Below are positions 1-8,099 of a stretch of DNA of 16,309 nt, piece after piece (the first letter of the stretch is position 1; the number at the start of each line of letters is the position of its first letter). The DNA comes from an uncultured Bacillota bacterium. GTDB taxonomy: Bacteria > Bacillota > Clostridia > Christensenellales > UBA1242. Position numbers and translations under genes: made by a program. Under the pieces are notes generated by a model, which did not search any database, was not told the origin of the DNA, and saw nothing but the letters and a program-made list of their open reading frames with translations. The DNA lies in NCBI GenBank assembly GCA_900544595.1, contig UQVQ01000009.1, positions 1-16,309 of the forward strand, written 5' to 3'.

Positions 1-340
1 GCGCAACCGCAACTAAACAAGTAACCTACGATTCAACCTATGGAACTCTTCCAACTCCAACAAAAACAGTTGCTGGCTACACTGTCACATTTGCTGGTTG
101 GTGGACTTCTGCTTCTGGCGGAACACAAATTAAATCGGATACAAAAGTTGCAATAACTTCAAATCAAACAATTTACGCCCATTGGACACAAACTGCCAAC
201 TCCTACACAGTAACTGCAAATGCAAATGGCGGAACAATCCCAACAACAAGCGGTTGGACAGTTGCAAGCGGCGGCGCAACCGCAACTAAACAAGTAACCT
301 ACGATTCAACCTACGGAACTCTTCCAACCCCAACAAGAAC
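1..340 (+). repeat. Direct DNA repeat within the InlB B-repeat region (copies 1-67 and 274-340)
   Basis: Bases 1-67 recur at 274-340 with three differences (positions 41, 56 and 64 of the unit), an offset of 273 bp or 91 codons. The repeat encodes the ATATKQVTYDSTYGTLPTPT segment of two successive B-repeats. The rest of the two units is conserved only at protein level. The first copy begins at the window edge, so the repeat may extend further upstream. Confidence 0.9.
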
Positions 341-2846
341 CGGATACACATTTAATGGCTGGTTCACAGCTCAAACTGACGGATCAAAAGTTGAGTCGTC
401 AACAACAGTTAAAACCGCATCCAACCACACTATCTACGCGCATTGGACGGCTAATAAGTATTCTTTAGATATAGAGCCAAATGGTGGAACATACAACGGT
501 TCTTCAAACAAACAGACGATAACGCAAGATTACAATTCTTCTTACACCTTTAAAACACCTTCACGCACTGGCTATACCTTCAATGGCTGGAGCATCGGAC
601 ACAACCTTATTAACGAATCAACAAGTTTCAACGGCTCATCAACTGTCATAAAACTTGGCAGAACATATATGTATACCGACCAAATTTATGTTTCAGTTCG
701 CGCAAGCATGACATCATGGGCAGAATACAAAACAGGCAATATGCGCTTAGTTTCTTGCACAGAGGGCGGAGGCTGGAACTTTGAACCAAATGGTGAATAT
801 ATTCAATTTGCTTGTTACGATTCGGGAGTTGGCTATAAAGTTGCAAAATCAAACATAAAATGGGCAGATTTGGCATCAGGTTATCACACATTTGCGGGAT
901 CATTTGATGGATCCTATGCTCGCGTTTATGTTGACGGGATTTTAGTTGGCACATCTGAAAAATACACATCAGGTAAAATTGGATACCACGCTTCGAACGG
1001 AATTTTTGTTGGAGCCGAAGCGGGATCCAACACAACTACTCCAGTAGACGGATACTTTAAAGGCACAATTGACTATGTCACAATTGTTAATTCTGCAACA
1101 TTAACAAAGCCATCCTCATTCACTTTCCCAGCATACAATTCAGCAGCAACAGCGCAATGGACAGCTAACACATATAAAGTAACTTACTCTGCCAATGGCG
1201 GAACTGGAAATGATTACACTGTTGAAATTAAATACGGTCAACCATTCGTTTGCTTGGACAACACCGATTCCCACATTGGTTTCACCAAAAAAGGACATTC
1301 GTTTAGCCACTGGATTGGAGACGATGGTTCCAACTGGAACGGTTGGGTTGGAAGAGCTTGGACATGGGCATATGCTTATGATGTGATCATGTATGCACAA
1401 TGGTCACCAAACACCTACACAGTTAAGTATAATGCAAATGGCGGAAGCGGAACAATGAGCAACACAACTGTTAAGTTCGGTGAAAATATTACAATTTCAG
1501 AAAACGCCTACACGCGAGTTGGCTACACTTTTGCTGGTTGGAGAGAAAAATATTCCGACGGAATGAGAGACAATGGTTGGACTGGCTGGAGCGGTCCATG
1601 GCAATGGGACGACGGCGACTATTCAATCACTAACAGAACTCTAACTCTTTACGCTTCTTGGACTCTTAACAATTCATACCTACGAAAAGATTGGGCTACG
1701 GTAATAAAATCTGCTAGTTCAAAAACAATTGATAGCTTTTCAACAGTCAACTTCACTAAAACACAACCAACAAGCTCCGCCTACACTACAATTTCTGTTG
1801 GGTCAACAACAACTGCTGGAACAACAGCCTTCTCAACCACTTATGGTGTGTCAGATATAATAGCTTATGTCCGTAAGGATCCATCCTCAACCAAAGATAC
1901 TTATTTTGAAGTTACATTCTACAGCCCTGTAACAATTTACGCACCTATAAACTCTAGCAGTCTATTTCAATCACAAGGTATCTATAAAATGGATTTAGAT
2001 AATTTTAATACAAGCAATGTAACGAATATGTCTTATATGTTTGCCTTCAATTCATTACTATCTTACCATCCTTCCTTGTTCACATTAAACACAGCGAAAG
2101 TAACTAATATGTCACATATGTTTGATACATGTATGTTCTTGGGAATTGATGTGGATAAAGCTAATTCTCAGGGGCCGAATAATTATCAAGGAGAAACTGT
2201 TAAGCCAACTTACAACACCGCAAATGTAACTAATATGGAAGGAATGTTTAGAAATGCTTCCGTTGTCACCCTTAATCTTTCAAACTTTGATATGTCAAAG
2301 GTGACAAATGTTTATGAAATGCTACCAACTGGAATTACGACTATTGTTACTCCAAAATCTATAAGGAGCGGAACTTCTATAACTTTACCATCACAAACCG
2401 ATCATTCTTGGTATAAATCTACAGATTCTAACAGAAATACAAGAATTACAAGCATAACGTCGTCATATAGAAATTGCACTTTGCAATTGAAAAAGACTAT
2501 GTATACGATTACAATTACTGGTTCCAGCGGAAGCAATGGTTCATTTAATGTTAACGGAGCTGATAGCGGAACAATACGCCTTGAAGCAGGGACTCAATTC
2601 ACAATTTCGATGCACTGTTGGGGATATGCATTTAACTCGGCATACATCAACTGGTCAATTTCTGGCAACGCAACAATTGATTCGTGGAACAAGTGGGGAG
2701 ATGTTAATTCAGCAACCTGTGACACAACAAACAAATCTGGACGTCTTTTGTGTAAATCAACAGTCTCCATGAAAGCATATATGGAAGTTAAAGTAACAAT
2801 CCATGGTGATTTGACAATTAATCGCTCAGGCGGAAAGAAGAACTAA
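1..2846 (+). CDS. Large mosaic surface/secreted protein, 5'-truncated: InlB B-repeats, LamG-like domain, BspA/DUF285 repeats
   Basis: Frame 3 is open from base 3 to the TAA at 2844-2846, giving at least 947 residues; the real start lies before the window, so the internal ATG at 669 is not the start. Residues 1-62 and about 63-153 are InlB B-type (Listeria-Bacteroides, Flg_new) repeats with the hallmarks NGG...GYTFNGW...IYAHW. A third repeat begins near 155 and is interrupted after GYTFNGW by a LamG/concanavalin-like domain (about 200-372; FDGSYARVYVDG strand pair), closing with TAQW near 386. Two further repeats follow (about 390-466 and 467-553; YAQW, GYTFAGW, LYASW). Residues 660-775 carry three DUF285/BspA-type units (NVTNMSYMF, KVTNMSHMF, NVTNMEGMF). 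The tail (833-947) is a beta-rich domain of unknown type. I see no LPXTG motif, membrane segment or lipid anchor at the C-terminus, so attachment is unknown. A role in adhesion or glycan binding is inferred from the families. Confidence 0.9.
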   Translation, partial: ATATKQVTYDSTYGTLPTPTKTVAGYTVTFAGWWTSASGGTQIKSDTKVAITSNQTIYAHWTQTANSYTVTANANGGTIPTTSGWTVASGGATATKQVTYDSTYGTLPTPTRTGYTFNGWFTAQTDGSKVESSTTVKTASNHTIYAHWTANKYSLDIEPNGGTYNGSSNKQTITQDYNSSYTFKTPSRTGYTFNGWSIGHNLINESTSFNGSSTVIKLGRTYMYTDQIYVSVRASMTSWAEYKTGNMRLVSCTEGGGWNFEPNGEYIQFACYDSGVGYKVAKSNIKWADLASGYHTFAGSFDGSYARVYVDGILVGTSEKYTSGKIGYHASNGIFVGAEAGSNTTTPVDGYFKGTIDYVTIVNSATLTKPSSFTFPAYNSAATAQWTANTYKVTYSANGGTGNDYTVEIKYGQPFVCLDNTDSHIGFTKKGHSFSHWIGDDGSNWNGWVGRAWTWAYAYDVIMYAQWSPNTYTVKYNANGGSGTMSNTTVKFGENITISENAYTRVGYTFAGWREKYSDGMRDNGWTGWSGPWQWDDGDYSITNRTLTLYASWTLNNSYLRKDWATVIKSASSKTIDSFSTVNFTKTQPTSSAYTTISVGSTTTAGTTAFSTTYGVSDIIAYVRKDPSSTKDTYFEVTFYSPVTIYAPINSSSLFQSQGIYKMDLDNFNTSNVTNMSYMFAFNSLLSYHPSLFTLNTAKVTNMSHMFDTCMFLGIDVDKANSQGPNNYQGETVKPTYNTANVTNMEGMFRNASVVTLNLSNFDMSKVTNVYEMLPTGITTIVTPKSIRSGTSITLPSQTDHSWYKSTDSNRNTRITSITSSYRNCTLQLKKTMYTITITGSSGSNGSFNVNGADSGTIRLEAGTQFTISMHCWGYAFNSAYINWSISGNATIDSWNKWGDVNSATCDTTNKSGRLLCKSTVSMKAYMEVKVTIHGDLTINRSGGKKN

Positions 2847-2859
2847 GATTTCTGATAAC

Positions 2860-2908
2860 AAACCCAATAAAAAACAACCACGTTATGTGGTTGTTTTTTA
2901 TTGGGTTT
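2860..2908 (+). terminator. Strong hairpin terminator after the surface protein gene (works on both strands)
   Basis: A 22-bp perfect stem (arms 2860-2881 and 2887-2908) with a 5-nt loop starts 13 bp after the TAA. The upstream arm is A-rich and the downstream arm T-rich, so it can stop transcription from either side. It separates the plus-strand surface gene from the minus-strand heat-shock operon. The rest of the 2847-3020 gap is AT-rich and holds nothing else I can support apart from the dnaJ terminator. Confidence 0.85.
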
Positions 2909-3000
2909 ATTGGCATGTTTTGACGGTTTGATTTTAAGCGAGCGATTTAAAATTTTGTTAGCTTAAATATGGTTGTTAGTTTGAATATGGTTTTAAGCAT

Positions 3001-3035
3001 AAAAAAATTCGCTAAGGGGGTTAGCGAATTTTTTT
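3001..3035 (-). terminator. Terminator of the heat-shock operon, overlapping the dnaJ 3' end
   Basis: Arms 3001-3015 and 3021-3035 are a perfect 15-bp inverted repeat around a 5-nt loop (ggggg on the plus strand). Read on the minus strand, the 5' arm is the last four codons (KKIR) and TAA stop of dnaJ, and the 3' arm ends in seven T. The hairpin is symmetrical, so it could also stop plus-strand read-through. Confidence 0.85.
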
Positions 3036-4154
3036 AAGATAGTTTTCATATTTTGAGTAGCTGCTTTGAGGAATTTGCTCTGAAACTTGTTTTAAGAGTT
3101 CTTTTGTTTTGCGGTCGATTGATTTTGGTGCTTCGGTTTTAACTGTAACAATCAAATCGCCATAGGCTTCGCGGTTCAAGATTTTAACGCCTTTTCCTTT
3201 AAGTCGCATTATTGTTCCGCTTTGTGTTAACTCTTTAATTTCAAGGTCATAGGTTCCTTTAAGGGTTGGAATTGTAACTTTTCCGCCAAGAAGCGCGGTT
3301 GTGAATGGAACATAAAGTTCCAAAAGCAAGTCGTTCCCGTTTCTAACAAGAACTTTATGTGGCGAAACACGAATGTGAATTCGAAGATCGCCAGGAACTC
3401 CATCGCGAACTGGTGCATTGCCCTCGCCTCTTAAAGTTATTGTTTGACCGTTATCAATTCCGGCTGGAACATTGATTTTAACAGTTTTAGTAATCTTTTT
3501 ATAACCTTTTCCGCCGCAATCGGTGCATTTCTCTTTAACAAGTTTTCCTGTTCCGTTGCAGGCCTTGCAAGGTCCTTCTTGAATTGTTGTTCCAAAAATT
3601 GTTTGTTGGGAATAGCGAACACGCCCTGTTCCACGGCAAGTTTGGCAAGTTGAAAACTCTTTTCCATTTTTTGCGCCCGTCCCGCTGCAAGACGAACATT
3701 TTTCAATTTTTGGAATGTTAATTTCTTTTTTAACTCCAAAGGCCGCCTCTTCAAAAGACAATGTCATTTGAAGTTCAATGTCTTCCCCGCGTTCAACAGT
3801 TCTTCCCCTGCCCCCGCCAAATGCTCCAAAAAGGTCGCCAAAGAAATCGCCAAATCCTCCAAATCCTTCCGAAAAGTTTCCAGAAAAGTTTGCGCCATTT
3901 CCGCTGCTGAAATAGTCGCCAAAGTTTGGTTGTCCTTCCGCGTTTCCAAATTGGTCGTAGTTCGCGCGCTTTTTCTCGTCGCCAAGGACTTCATACGCCT
4001 CGTTAACATCTTTAAACTTTTCTGCGGCATCTTTATTGTCTTTATTCAAATCTGGGTGGTATTTCTTTGCAAGACGACGATACGCCGACTTAATTTCGTC
4101 GGCGCTTGCGTCTTTCTTAACACCCAAAGTTTCATAGTAATCTTTGTTTGCCAT
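3021..4154 (-). CDS. dnaJ: Chaperone protein DnaJ (Hsp40)
   Basis: 377 residues, the usual DnaJ length. This is the cytosolic co-chaperone that delivers unfolded clients to DnaK and stimulates its ATPase. It is a complete class I (type A) protein: J domain (residues 5-70) with HPD at 33-35, Gly/Phe-rich linker (about 78-117), zinc-finger region with four CxxC pairs (C153/C156, C170/C173, C196/C199, C210/C213), then the substrate-binding C-terminal beta domains. The start at 4154 gives MANKDYYETLGV and is preceded by AGGAG four bases upstream; a seven-codon longer reading (TTG at 4175) would have to translate through that ribosome binding site and is rejected. The SD overlaps the TAG stop of the preceding hydrolase gene (TAGGAG), suggesting coupled translation. 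Last gene of the CIRCE-controlled operon. Confidence 0.97.
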   Translation of the reverse strand: MANKDYYETLGVKKDASADEIKSAYRRLAKKYHPDLNKDNKDAAEKFKDVNEAYEVLGDEKKRANYDQFGNAEGQPNFGDYFSSGNGANFSGNFSEGFGGFGDFFGDLFGAFGGGRGRTVERGEDIELQMTLSFEEAAFGVKKEINIPKIEKCSSCSGTGAKNGKEFSTCQTCRGTGRVRYSQQTIFGTTIQEGPCKACNGTGKLVKEKCTDCGGKGYKKITKTVKINVPAGIDNGQTITLRGEGNAPVRDGVPGDLRIHIRVSPHKVLVRNGNDLLLELYVPFTTALLGGKVTIPTLKGTYDLEIKELTQSGTIMRLKGKGVKILNREAYGDLIVTVKTEAPKSIDRKTKELLKQVSEQIPQSSYSKYENYLKKIR

Positions 4155-4161
4155 AAATCTC

Positions 4162-4650
4162 CTAAATATGTTCAATTATGCTGTCGTTTCCAAAGTTTCT
4201 TTGAAAAAGAGGTTTCAAACTTTCTTTAAAATCGGTTTTCGAACTGCTCCCAACTGCATCCCAAACAAGAATTGGTTTAATTCCGCTGTCGAAAAGTTGG
4301 AATGCAATTGCCAAAATGCACGCATCAACATCTGTTCCGCAAAGATAAATTTCTTTAACATCTTTTGCTTTAAGAAGTTCAATGTCGTTTGGATCTAAAC
4401 CATAGGAACTTTTATGGAGAACGCAAGAATTGTTTTTTCTTGAAACAATAATTTCTTGCGCGTCTTTCCCCATCATTCCGTCATAGTTTAAAAGTGTTTT
4501 AAACGGACATTCGCTGTGATTTCGAAAACGAGTGTAGTAAACACAATTAAATCGGTTATTTTTCAAAAGCGAGTTGATTTTTTCAATTAAAAACTTGTTT
4601 TTTTCGTTAATAAACCCCTTTTGCATATCAACAACAATTAAATCTTTCAT
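4162..4650 (-). CDS. Cysteine hydrolase, isochorismatase-like family
   Basis: 162 residues. The start (MKDLIVVDMQKGF) and the GTDVDACILAIA segment are typical of the isochorismatase/nicotinamidase fold, and the family triad can be placed at D8, K80 (in LHKSSYG) and C111. The DxH/H metal site of true nicotinamidases (PncA) is not visible after the second strand, where TRFRNHSECPF stands instead, so nicotinamidase is unlikely and the substrate is unknown. AAGGAT lies just before the ATG. The gene is 12 bp after dnaK and 7 bp before dnaJ, on the same strand, so it is almost certainly co-transcribed with the chaperones. A link with protein or metabolite repair under stress would be pure inference from position. 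Confidence 0.85.
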   Translation of the reverse strand: MKDLIVVDMQKGFINEKNKFLIEKINSLLKNNRFNCVYYTRFRNHSECPFKTLLNYDGMMGKDAQEIIVSRKNNSCVLHKSSYGLDPNDIELLKAKDVKEIYLCGTDVDACILAIAFQLFDSGIKPILVWDAVGSSSKTDFKESLKPLFQRNFGNDSIIEHI

Positions 4651-4662
4651 ATTATCCTTATT

Positions 4663-6489
4663 TTAGTCGATGATAACTTCTTCTTCGCCGTCGCTTCCGT
4701 TCGAGCCGTTGTTATCATTGTTTCCGTTAGGATCTGTGTTTTGAGCATTGCTTGCGTTTTGATACATCTTTGTGAAAACTTCGTTTGAAACTTTTGTTAA
4801 CTCTTCAAGTCCTTTTTTAAGTTCTTCAAGATCGGTTGTTTCAAAATCTTTTTTGCCTTTTTCAATTGCAGCTTGAAGTTTTTGTTTATCTTCTTCTGCA
4901 AGTTTGTCGCCGCTTTCTTTAAGCATCTTTTCAAGTTGATAAATCATTTGGTCTGCTTGGTTTTTAGTGTCAACAAACTCTTTGTGTTTTTTATCTTCTT
5001 CGGCATGCGCTTCTGCTTCTTTAATTGCTTTGTTAATTTCTTCTTCCGAAAGGTTTGAAGAAGCAGTTATTGTAATTTTTTGTTCCTTGTTTGTTCCAAG
5101 GTCTTTTGCCGAAACATTAACAATTCCGTTAGCATCAATATCGAAAGTAACCTCAATTTGTGGAACGCCACGTGGTGCTGGTGGAATGTCGGTAAGTTGG
5201 AATCTTCCAAGTGATTTATTTTGTGCTGCAAATTCTCTTTCACCTTGCAAAACATGAATGTCAACGCCTGGTTGATTATCGGTTGCGGTTGAGAAAATTT
5301 GCGATTTTCTTGTTGGAATTGTTGTGTTTCTGTTAATAAGTTTTGTGAAAACACCGCCAAGGGTTTCAATTCCAAGTGAAAGTGGGGTTACATCAAGAAG
5401 AAGAACATCTTTAACATCTCCCCCTAAAACTCCGGCTTGAATTGCCGCGCCAATTGCAACACATTCATCTGGGTTAATTCCTTTGTATGGTTCTTTTCCT
5501 GTTTGTTCTTTAACAGCTTCATAAACTGCTGGAATTCTTGTTGAGCCACCAACTAAAATAACCTTATCAATGTCGGAATATGAAAGTTTAGCATCTGCCA
5601 TAGCTTTCTTCGTGCAAACAATTGTTTTATCAACAAGGTCGGAAGTTATGCTATCGAATTTAGCACGTGTTAAATCATATTCAAGGTGTTTAGGGCCTGT
5701 TGCATCAGCGGTTATGAATGGAAGGCTGATTGTTGTTTTTGTTGAAGCAGAAAGGTCAATTTTTGCTTTTTCAGCTGCTTCTTTAAGTCTTTGCATTGCA
5801 AGTTTGTCTTTTGAAAGGTCAATTCCTTCCTTAGTTTTGAATTCATCAACAAGAAGATTGATAATTCTGTTATCAAAGTCATCGCCGCCAAGACGAGTGT
5901 CTCCGTTTGTTGAAAGAACTTCAAAAACGCCATCACCAATTTCAAGAATTGAAACATCGAATGTTCCGCCGCCAAGATCGTAAACTAAGATTTTTTGGTT
6001 CTTGTTTTCGCCCTTGTCAAGACCATATGCAAGCGATGCTGCGGTTGGTTCGTTGATAATTCTTAAAACTTCAAGCCCAGCAATTTTACCAGCATCTTTC
6101 GTTGCTTGACGTTGGCTGTCGTTAAAGTATGCAGGAACAGTTATAACTGCTTGTGTAACTTTTTCGCCAAGGTAACTTTCTGCGTCTTGTTTAAGTTTTG
6201 CCAAAATCATTGCCGAAATTTCTGGCGCAGTATATTGCTTTCCTCCCAATGTAACTTTATGGTCTGTTCCCATTTCTCTTTTAATTGAAACAACAGTGTT
6301 TTCGTGGTTTGCAACTGCTTGACGTTTTGCAACTTGTCCAACAAGTCTTTCGCCATCCTTGTTAATTGCAACAACCGATGGTGTTGTTCTTCCTCCTTCT
6401 GCATTTGGAATAACGGTTGGTTGTCCGCCTTCCATAACTGCAACGCAAGAGTTCGTTGTTCCTAAATCAATCCCAATAATTTTACTCAT
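4663..6489 (-). CDS. dnaK: Chaperone protein DnaK (Hsp70)
   Basis: 608 residues, a normal length for the Gram-positive type that lacks the extra loop of proteobacterial DnaK. It is the ATP-driven cytosolic chaperone that binds exposed hydrophobic segments with DnaJ and GrpE. Visible signatures: the N-terminal phosphate loop IGIDLGTTNS, VYDLGGGTFDVSIL, and VILVGGSTRIPAV in the ATPase domain; the linker DVLLLDVTPLSLGIETLGG; a substrate-binding beta domain (VLQGERE); and a helical lid followed by an Asn/Gly/Asp-rich disordered tail ending in EEEVIID. The start at 6489 has AAGGAG upstream (TAAAAAAGGAGATATACAA then ATG). It lies 18 bp after grpE in the heat-shock operon. Confidence 0.98.
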   Translation of the reverse strand: MSKIIGIDLGTTNSCVAVMEGGQPTVIPNAEGGRTTPSVVAINKDGERLVGQVAKRQAVANHENTVVSIKREMGTDHKVTLGGKQYTAPEISAMILAKLKQDAESYLGEKVTQAVITVPAYFNDSQRQATKDAGKIAGLEVLRIINEPTAASLAYGLDKGENKNQKILVYDLGGGTFDVSILEIGDGVFEVLSTNGDTRLGGDDFDNRIINLLVDEFKTKEGIDLSKDKLAMQRLKEAAEKAKIDLSASTKTTISLPFITADATGPKHLEYDLTRAKFDSITSDLVDKTIVCTKKAMADAKLSYSDIDKVILVGGSTRIPAVYEAVKEQTGKEPYKGINPDECVAIGAAIQAGVLGGDVKDVLLLDVTPLSLGIETLGGVFTKLINRNTTIPTRKSQIFSTATDNQPGVDIHVLQGEREFAAQNKSLGRFQLTDIPPAPRGVPQIEVTFDIDANGIVNVSAKDLGTNKEQKITITASSNLSEEEINKAIKEAEAHAEEDKKHKEFVDTKNQADQMIYQLEKMLKESGDKLAEEDKQKLQAAIEKGKKDFETTDLEELKKGLEELTKVSNEVFTKMYQNASNAQNTDPNGNNDNNGSNGSDGEEEVIID

Positions 6490-6507
6490 ATTTGTATATC
6501 TCCTTTT

Positions 6508-7032
6508 TTAATTATTTTCTTTGACCTTGTTAACGATAACTTGGGAATATCGTAAAACTCGGTCGCCAATTTTATAACCAGCTTGGTAAACATCTGTTAT
6601 AACAGAATCGCCAAGCGAATTATCATATTTAACTGCAATAACATTGTGAAATTTTGGATCAAAAACTTTTCCTTGTGCTTCAATTTCTTCAATGTTAAGG
6701 GCTTTTAAAGAATTTTTAAGTTCTTTCTCAATGAGGTTAATCCCCTCCAATGTCTTCGGGTCGGTTATCATTTGTTTTGCTTTTCCAATTGCATCAATTG
6801 CAGGCAAAAACCTTAAAACCGCGTCAATAATTCCATCTTGCCTTGAAACCTTAACAATGTCATTCGACCGTTTGCGATAGTTGTCAAATTCTGCTTGAAT
6901 TCGTTGCGCCATTTCAAGATATTCATTCTTTTCGGGCTCACAAGAACATTCGCAATCGCACTTATGCTCATTGCAGCATTCGTTTTCACAGCAACATTCT
7001 TTCTTTTCTTTTTCTTTCTCTCTTTTGCTCAT
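6508..7032 (-). CDS. grpE: Nucleotide exchange factor GrpE with a cysteine-rich N-terminus
   Basis: 174 residues. GrpE is the dimeric cytosolic factor that releases ADP from DnaK. The conserved part runs from about residue 38 (YLEMAQRIQAEFDNYRKR coiled-coil region) to the C-terminal beta wing (QAGYKIGDRVLRYSQVIV). The usual acidic, disordered N-terminus is replaced by a Lys/Glu stretch and then nine cysteines between residues 13 and 31 (C13-15, C19, C20, C25, C27, C29, C31) plus H23, a pattern not expected in GrpE. The ATG overlaps the hrcA stop (ATGA), so it is translationally coupled to hrcA. The start is fixed by this overlap; the only later methionine (residue 41) is inside the conserved region. 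Confidence 0.95.
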   Translation of the reverse strand: MSKREKEKEKKECCCENECCNEHKCDCECSCEPEKNEYLEMAQRIQAEFDNYRKRSNDIVKVSRQDGIIDAVLRFLPAIDAIGKAKQMITDPKTLEGINLIEKELKNSLKALNIEEIEAQGKVFDPKFHNVIAVKYDNSLGDSVITDVYQAGYKIGDRVLRYSQVIVNKVKENN

Positions 7033-8051
7033 TTTTTATCCTCCAATCTGTCGAGATTTTCCATTTCATTTGTCAGGAATTTAAGCGCCGACGCAATTGA
7101 CATATAATCCATTCTTTGAGGCCCAAACACGCCAATTGTTCCAACATATCTTCCCGAAACAACCAACGGGGCTTTAACAATTGCAACTCCGCCAAGGGCT
7201 TCATCGTCGTCGGAAAGGTCAACGCTAAGTTCTTTTTCATCGGTTAAAAGCAAATTTTCAAGTTCATCTTCATCTTCCAAAAGTTGAAGAGTTCGCTTTG
7301 TTCCAACAACTGTTCTCTCTTCCCCGCTTTCCAAAAGTTTGAACGAACCTTTGTTTTTAACTCCAACATATTTGCTTTGAGAAAGTTTTTTAAGTTCGTT
7401 TAAAAGGCTTTGCGCAATGAACTTATAGTCGCCAACTTCTTTGTTAATTTCCTTTTCAACAAAGTTAATGTTTTCTGTCATAAACCCAATTGTTTCGCCA
7501 CGAAATTTTTTTGTTAAAAGTTTTGCCGCATCGTCGCAAGATTTTTGGCTTGCTTTCGACTTAATTGAAAAACTAACAATTCCGTTTCGTGTTCCAAGTA
7601 AGATAAGCGCCGTTTCATTAAGCAAAGAAACAATTTTAATTTCTTCAATAACCAAATTGTCATATCCATCCATCATAACAACGGTTGGATAGTTTGTTGC
7701 TTCGCTAATTAAATTTGCAAGTTCAGAAACAATTTCATTAACAGATTTTGTTCTTTCGCTTAAAATTTCGCCAACTTTATCAATTTTTGAAGGTTCAAAT
7801 TTAAAATCGCCAAGCAAATTTTCAACATAAAATCTGTAACCCTGCGTTGTTGGAATTCGCCCGCCAGAAGTGTGAAGTTGTTTCAAAAACCCCATAGCTT
7901 CAAGCGCGTTAAGCTCAAAACGCAAAGTTGCCGAACTTATGTTTGGAAGATGTCTTTCTTTAACACAATTGCTTGTTATTGGGCTTGCATCTTTAATATA
8001 GTCCTCAATTGTTGCAAGAAGAATTTCTTTTTTCCTTTCGCTAAGTTTCAA
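7029..8051 (-). CDS. hrcA: Heat-inducible transcription repressor HrcA
   Basis: 340 residues from a TTG start at 8051 (family length about 340). HrcA is the DNA-binding repressor of class I heat-shock genes: it binds CIRCE and is kept active by GroEL in known systems. Residues 1-75 form the winged-helix domain (LSERKKEILLATIEDYI, SSATLRFELNALE, SGGRIPTTQGYRFYV); the rest is the GAF-like and dimerisation region with the conserved end (GRYVGTIGVFGPQRMDYMSIASAL). I chose the TTG at 8051 because the protein then begins where the family begins and GAGGG lies 8 bases upstream. The longer reading from a TTG at 8120 starts inside the CIRCE operator and has no ribosome binding site. First gene of the operon; its TGA stop overlaps the grpE ATG. 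Confidence 0.93.
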   Translation of the reverse strand: MKLSERKKEILLATIEDYIKDASPITSNCVKERHLPNISSATLRFELNALEAMGFLKQLHTSGGRIPTTQGYRFYVENLLGDFKFEPSKIDKVGEILSERTKSVNEIVSELANLISEATNYPTVVMMDGYDNLVIEEIKIVSLLNETALILLGTRNGIVSFSIKSKASQKSCDDAAKLLTKKFRGETIGFMTENINFVEKEINKEVGDYKFIAQSLLNELKKLSQSKYVGVKNKGSFKLLESGEERTVVGTKRTLQLLEDEDELENLLLTDEKELSVDLSDDDEALGGVAIVKAPLVVSGRYVGTIGVFGPQRMDYMSIASALKFLTNEMENLDRLEDKK

Positions 8052-8099
8052 CTTCTTTCCCTCGACTTTATAATTGTATGCAATAAGATTAAATTTATT

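Noticed and set aside
646..1035. Minus-strand reading frame opposite the surface gene
   Set aside because: It is the complement of coding sequence, has no family features and no ribosome binding site.
669..2846. Surface protein starting at the ATG at 669
   Set aside because: The same frame is open back to base 3 and encodes intact InlB repeats; the ATG is inside the LamG-like domain.
3437..4030. Several open frames opposite to or overlapping dnaJ
   Set aside because: They are shadows of dnaJ in other frames with biased, low-complexity composition.
4162..4650. Nicotinamidase (PncA) assignment
   Set aside because: The DxH...H metal-binding motif expected after the second strand is missing, so only the broad cysteine hydrolase family is supported.
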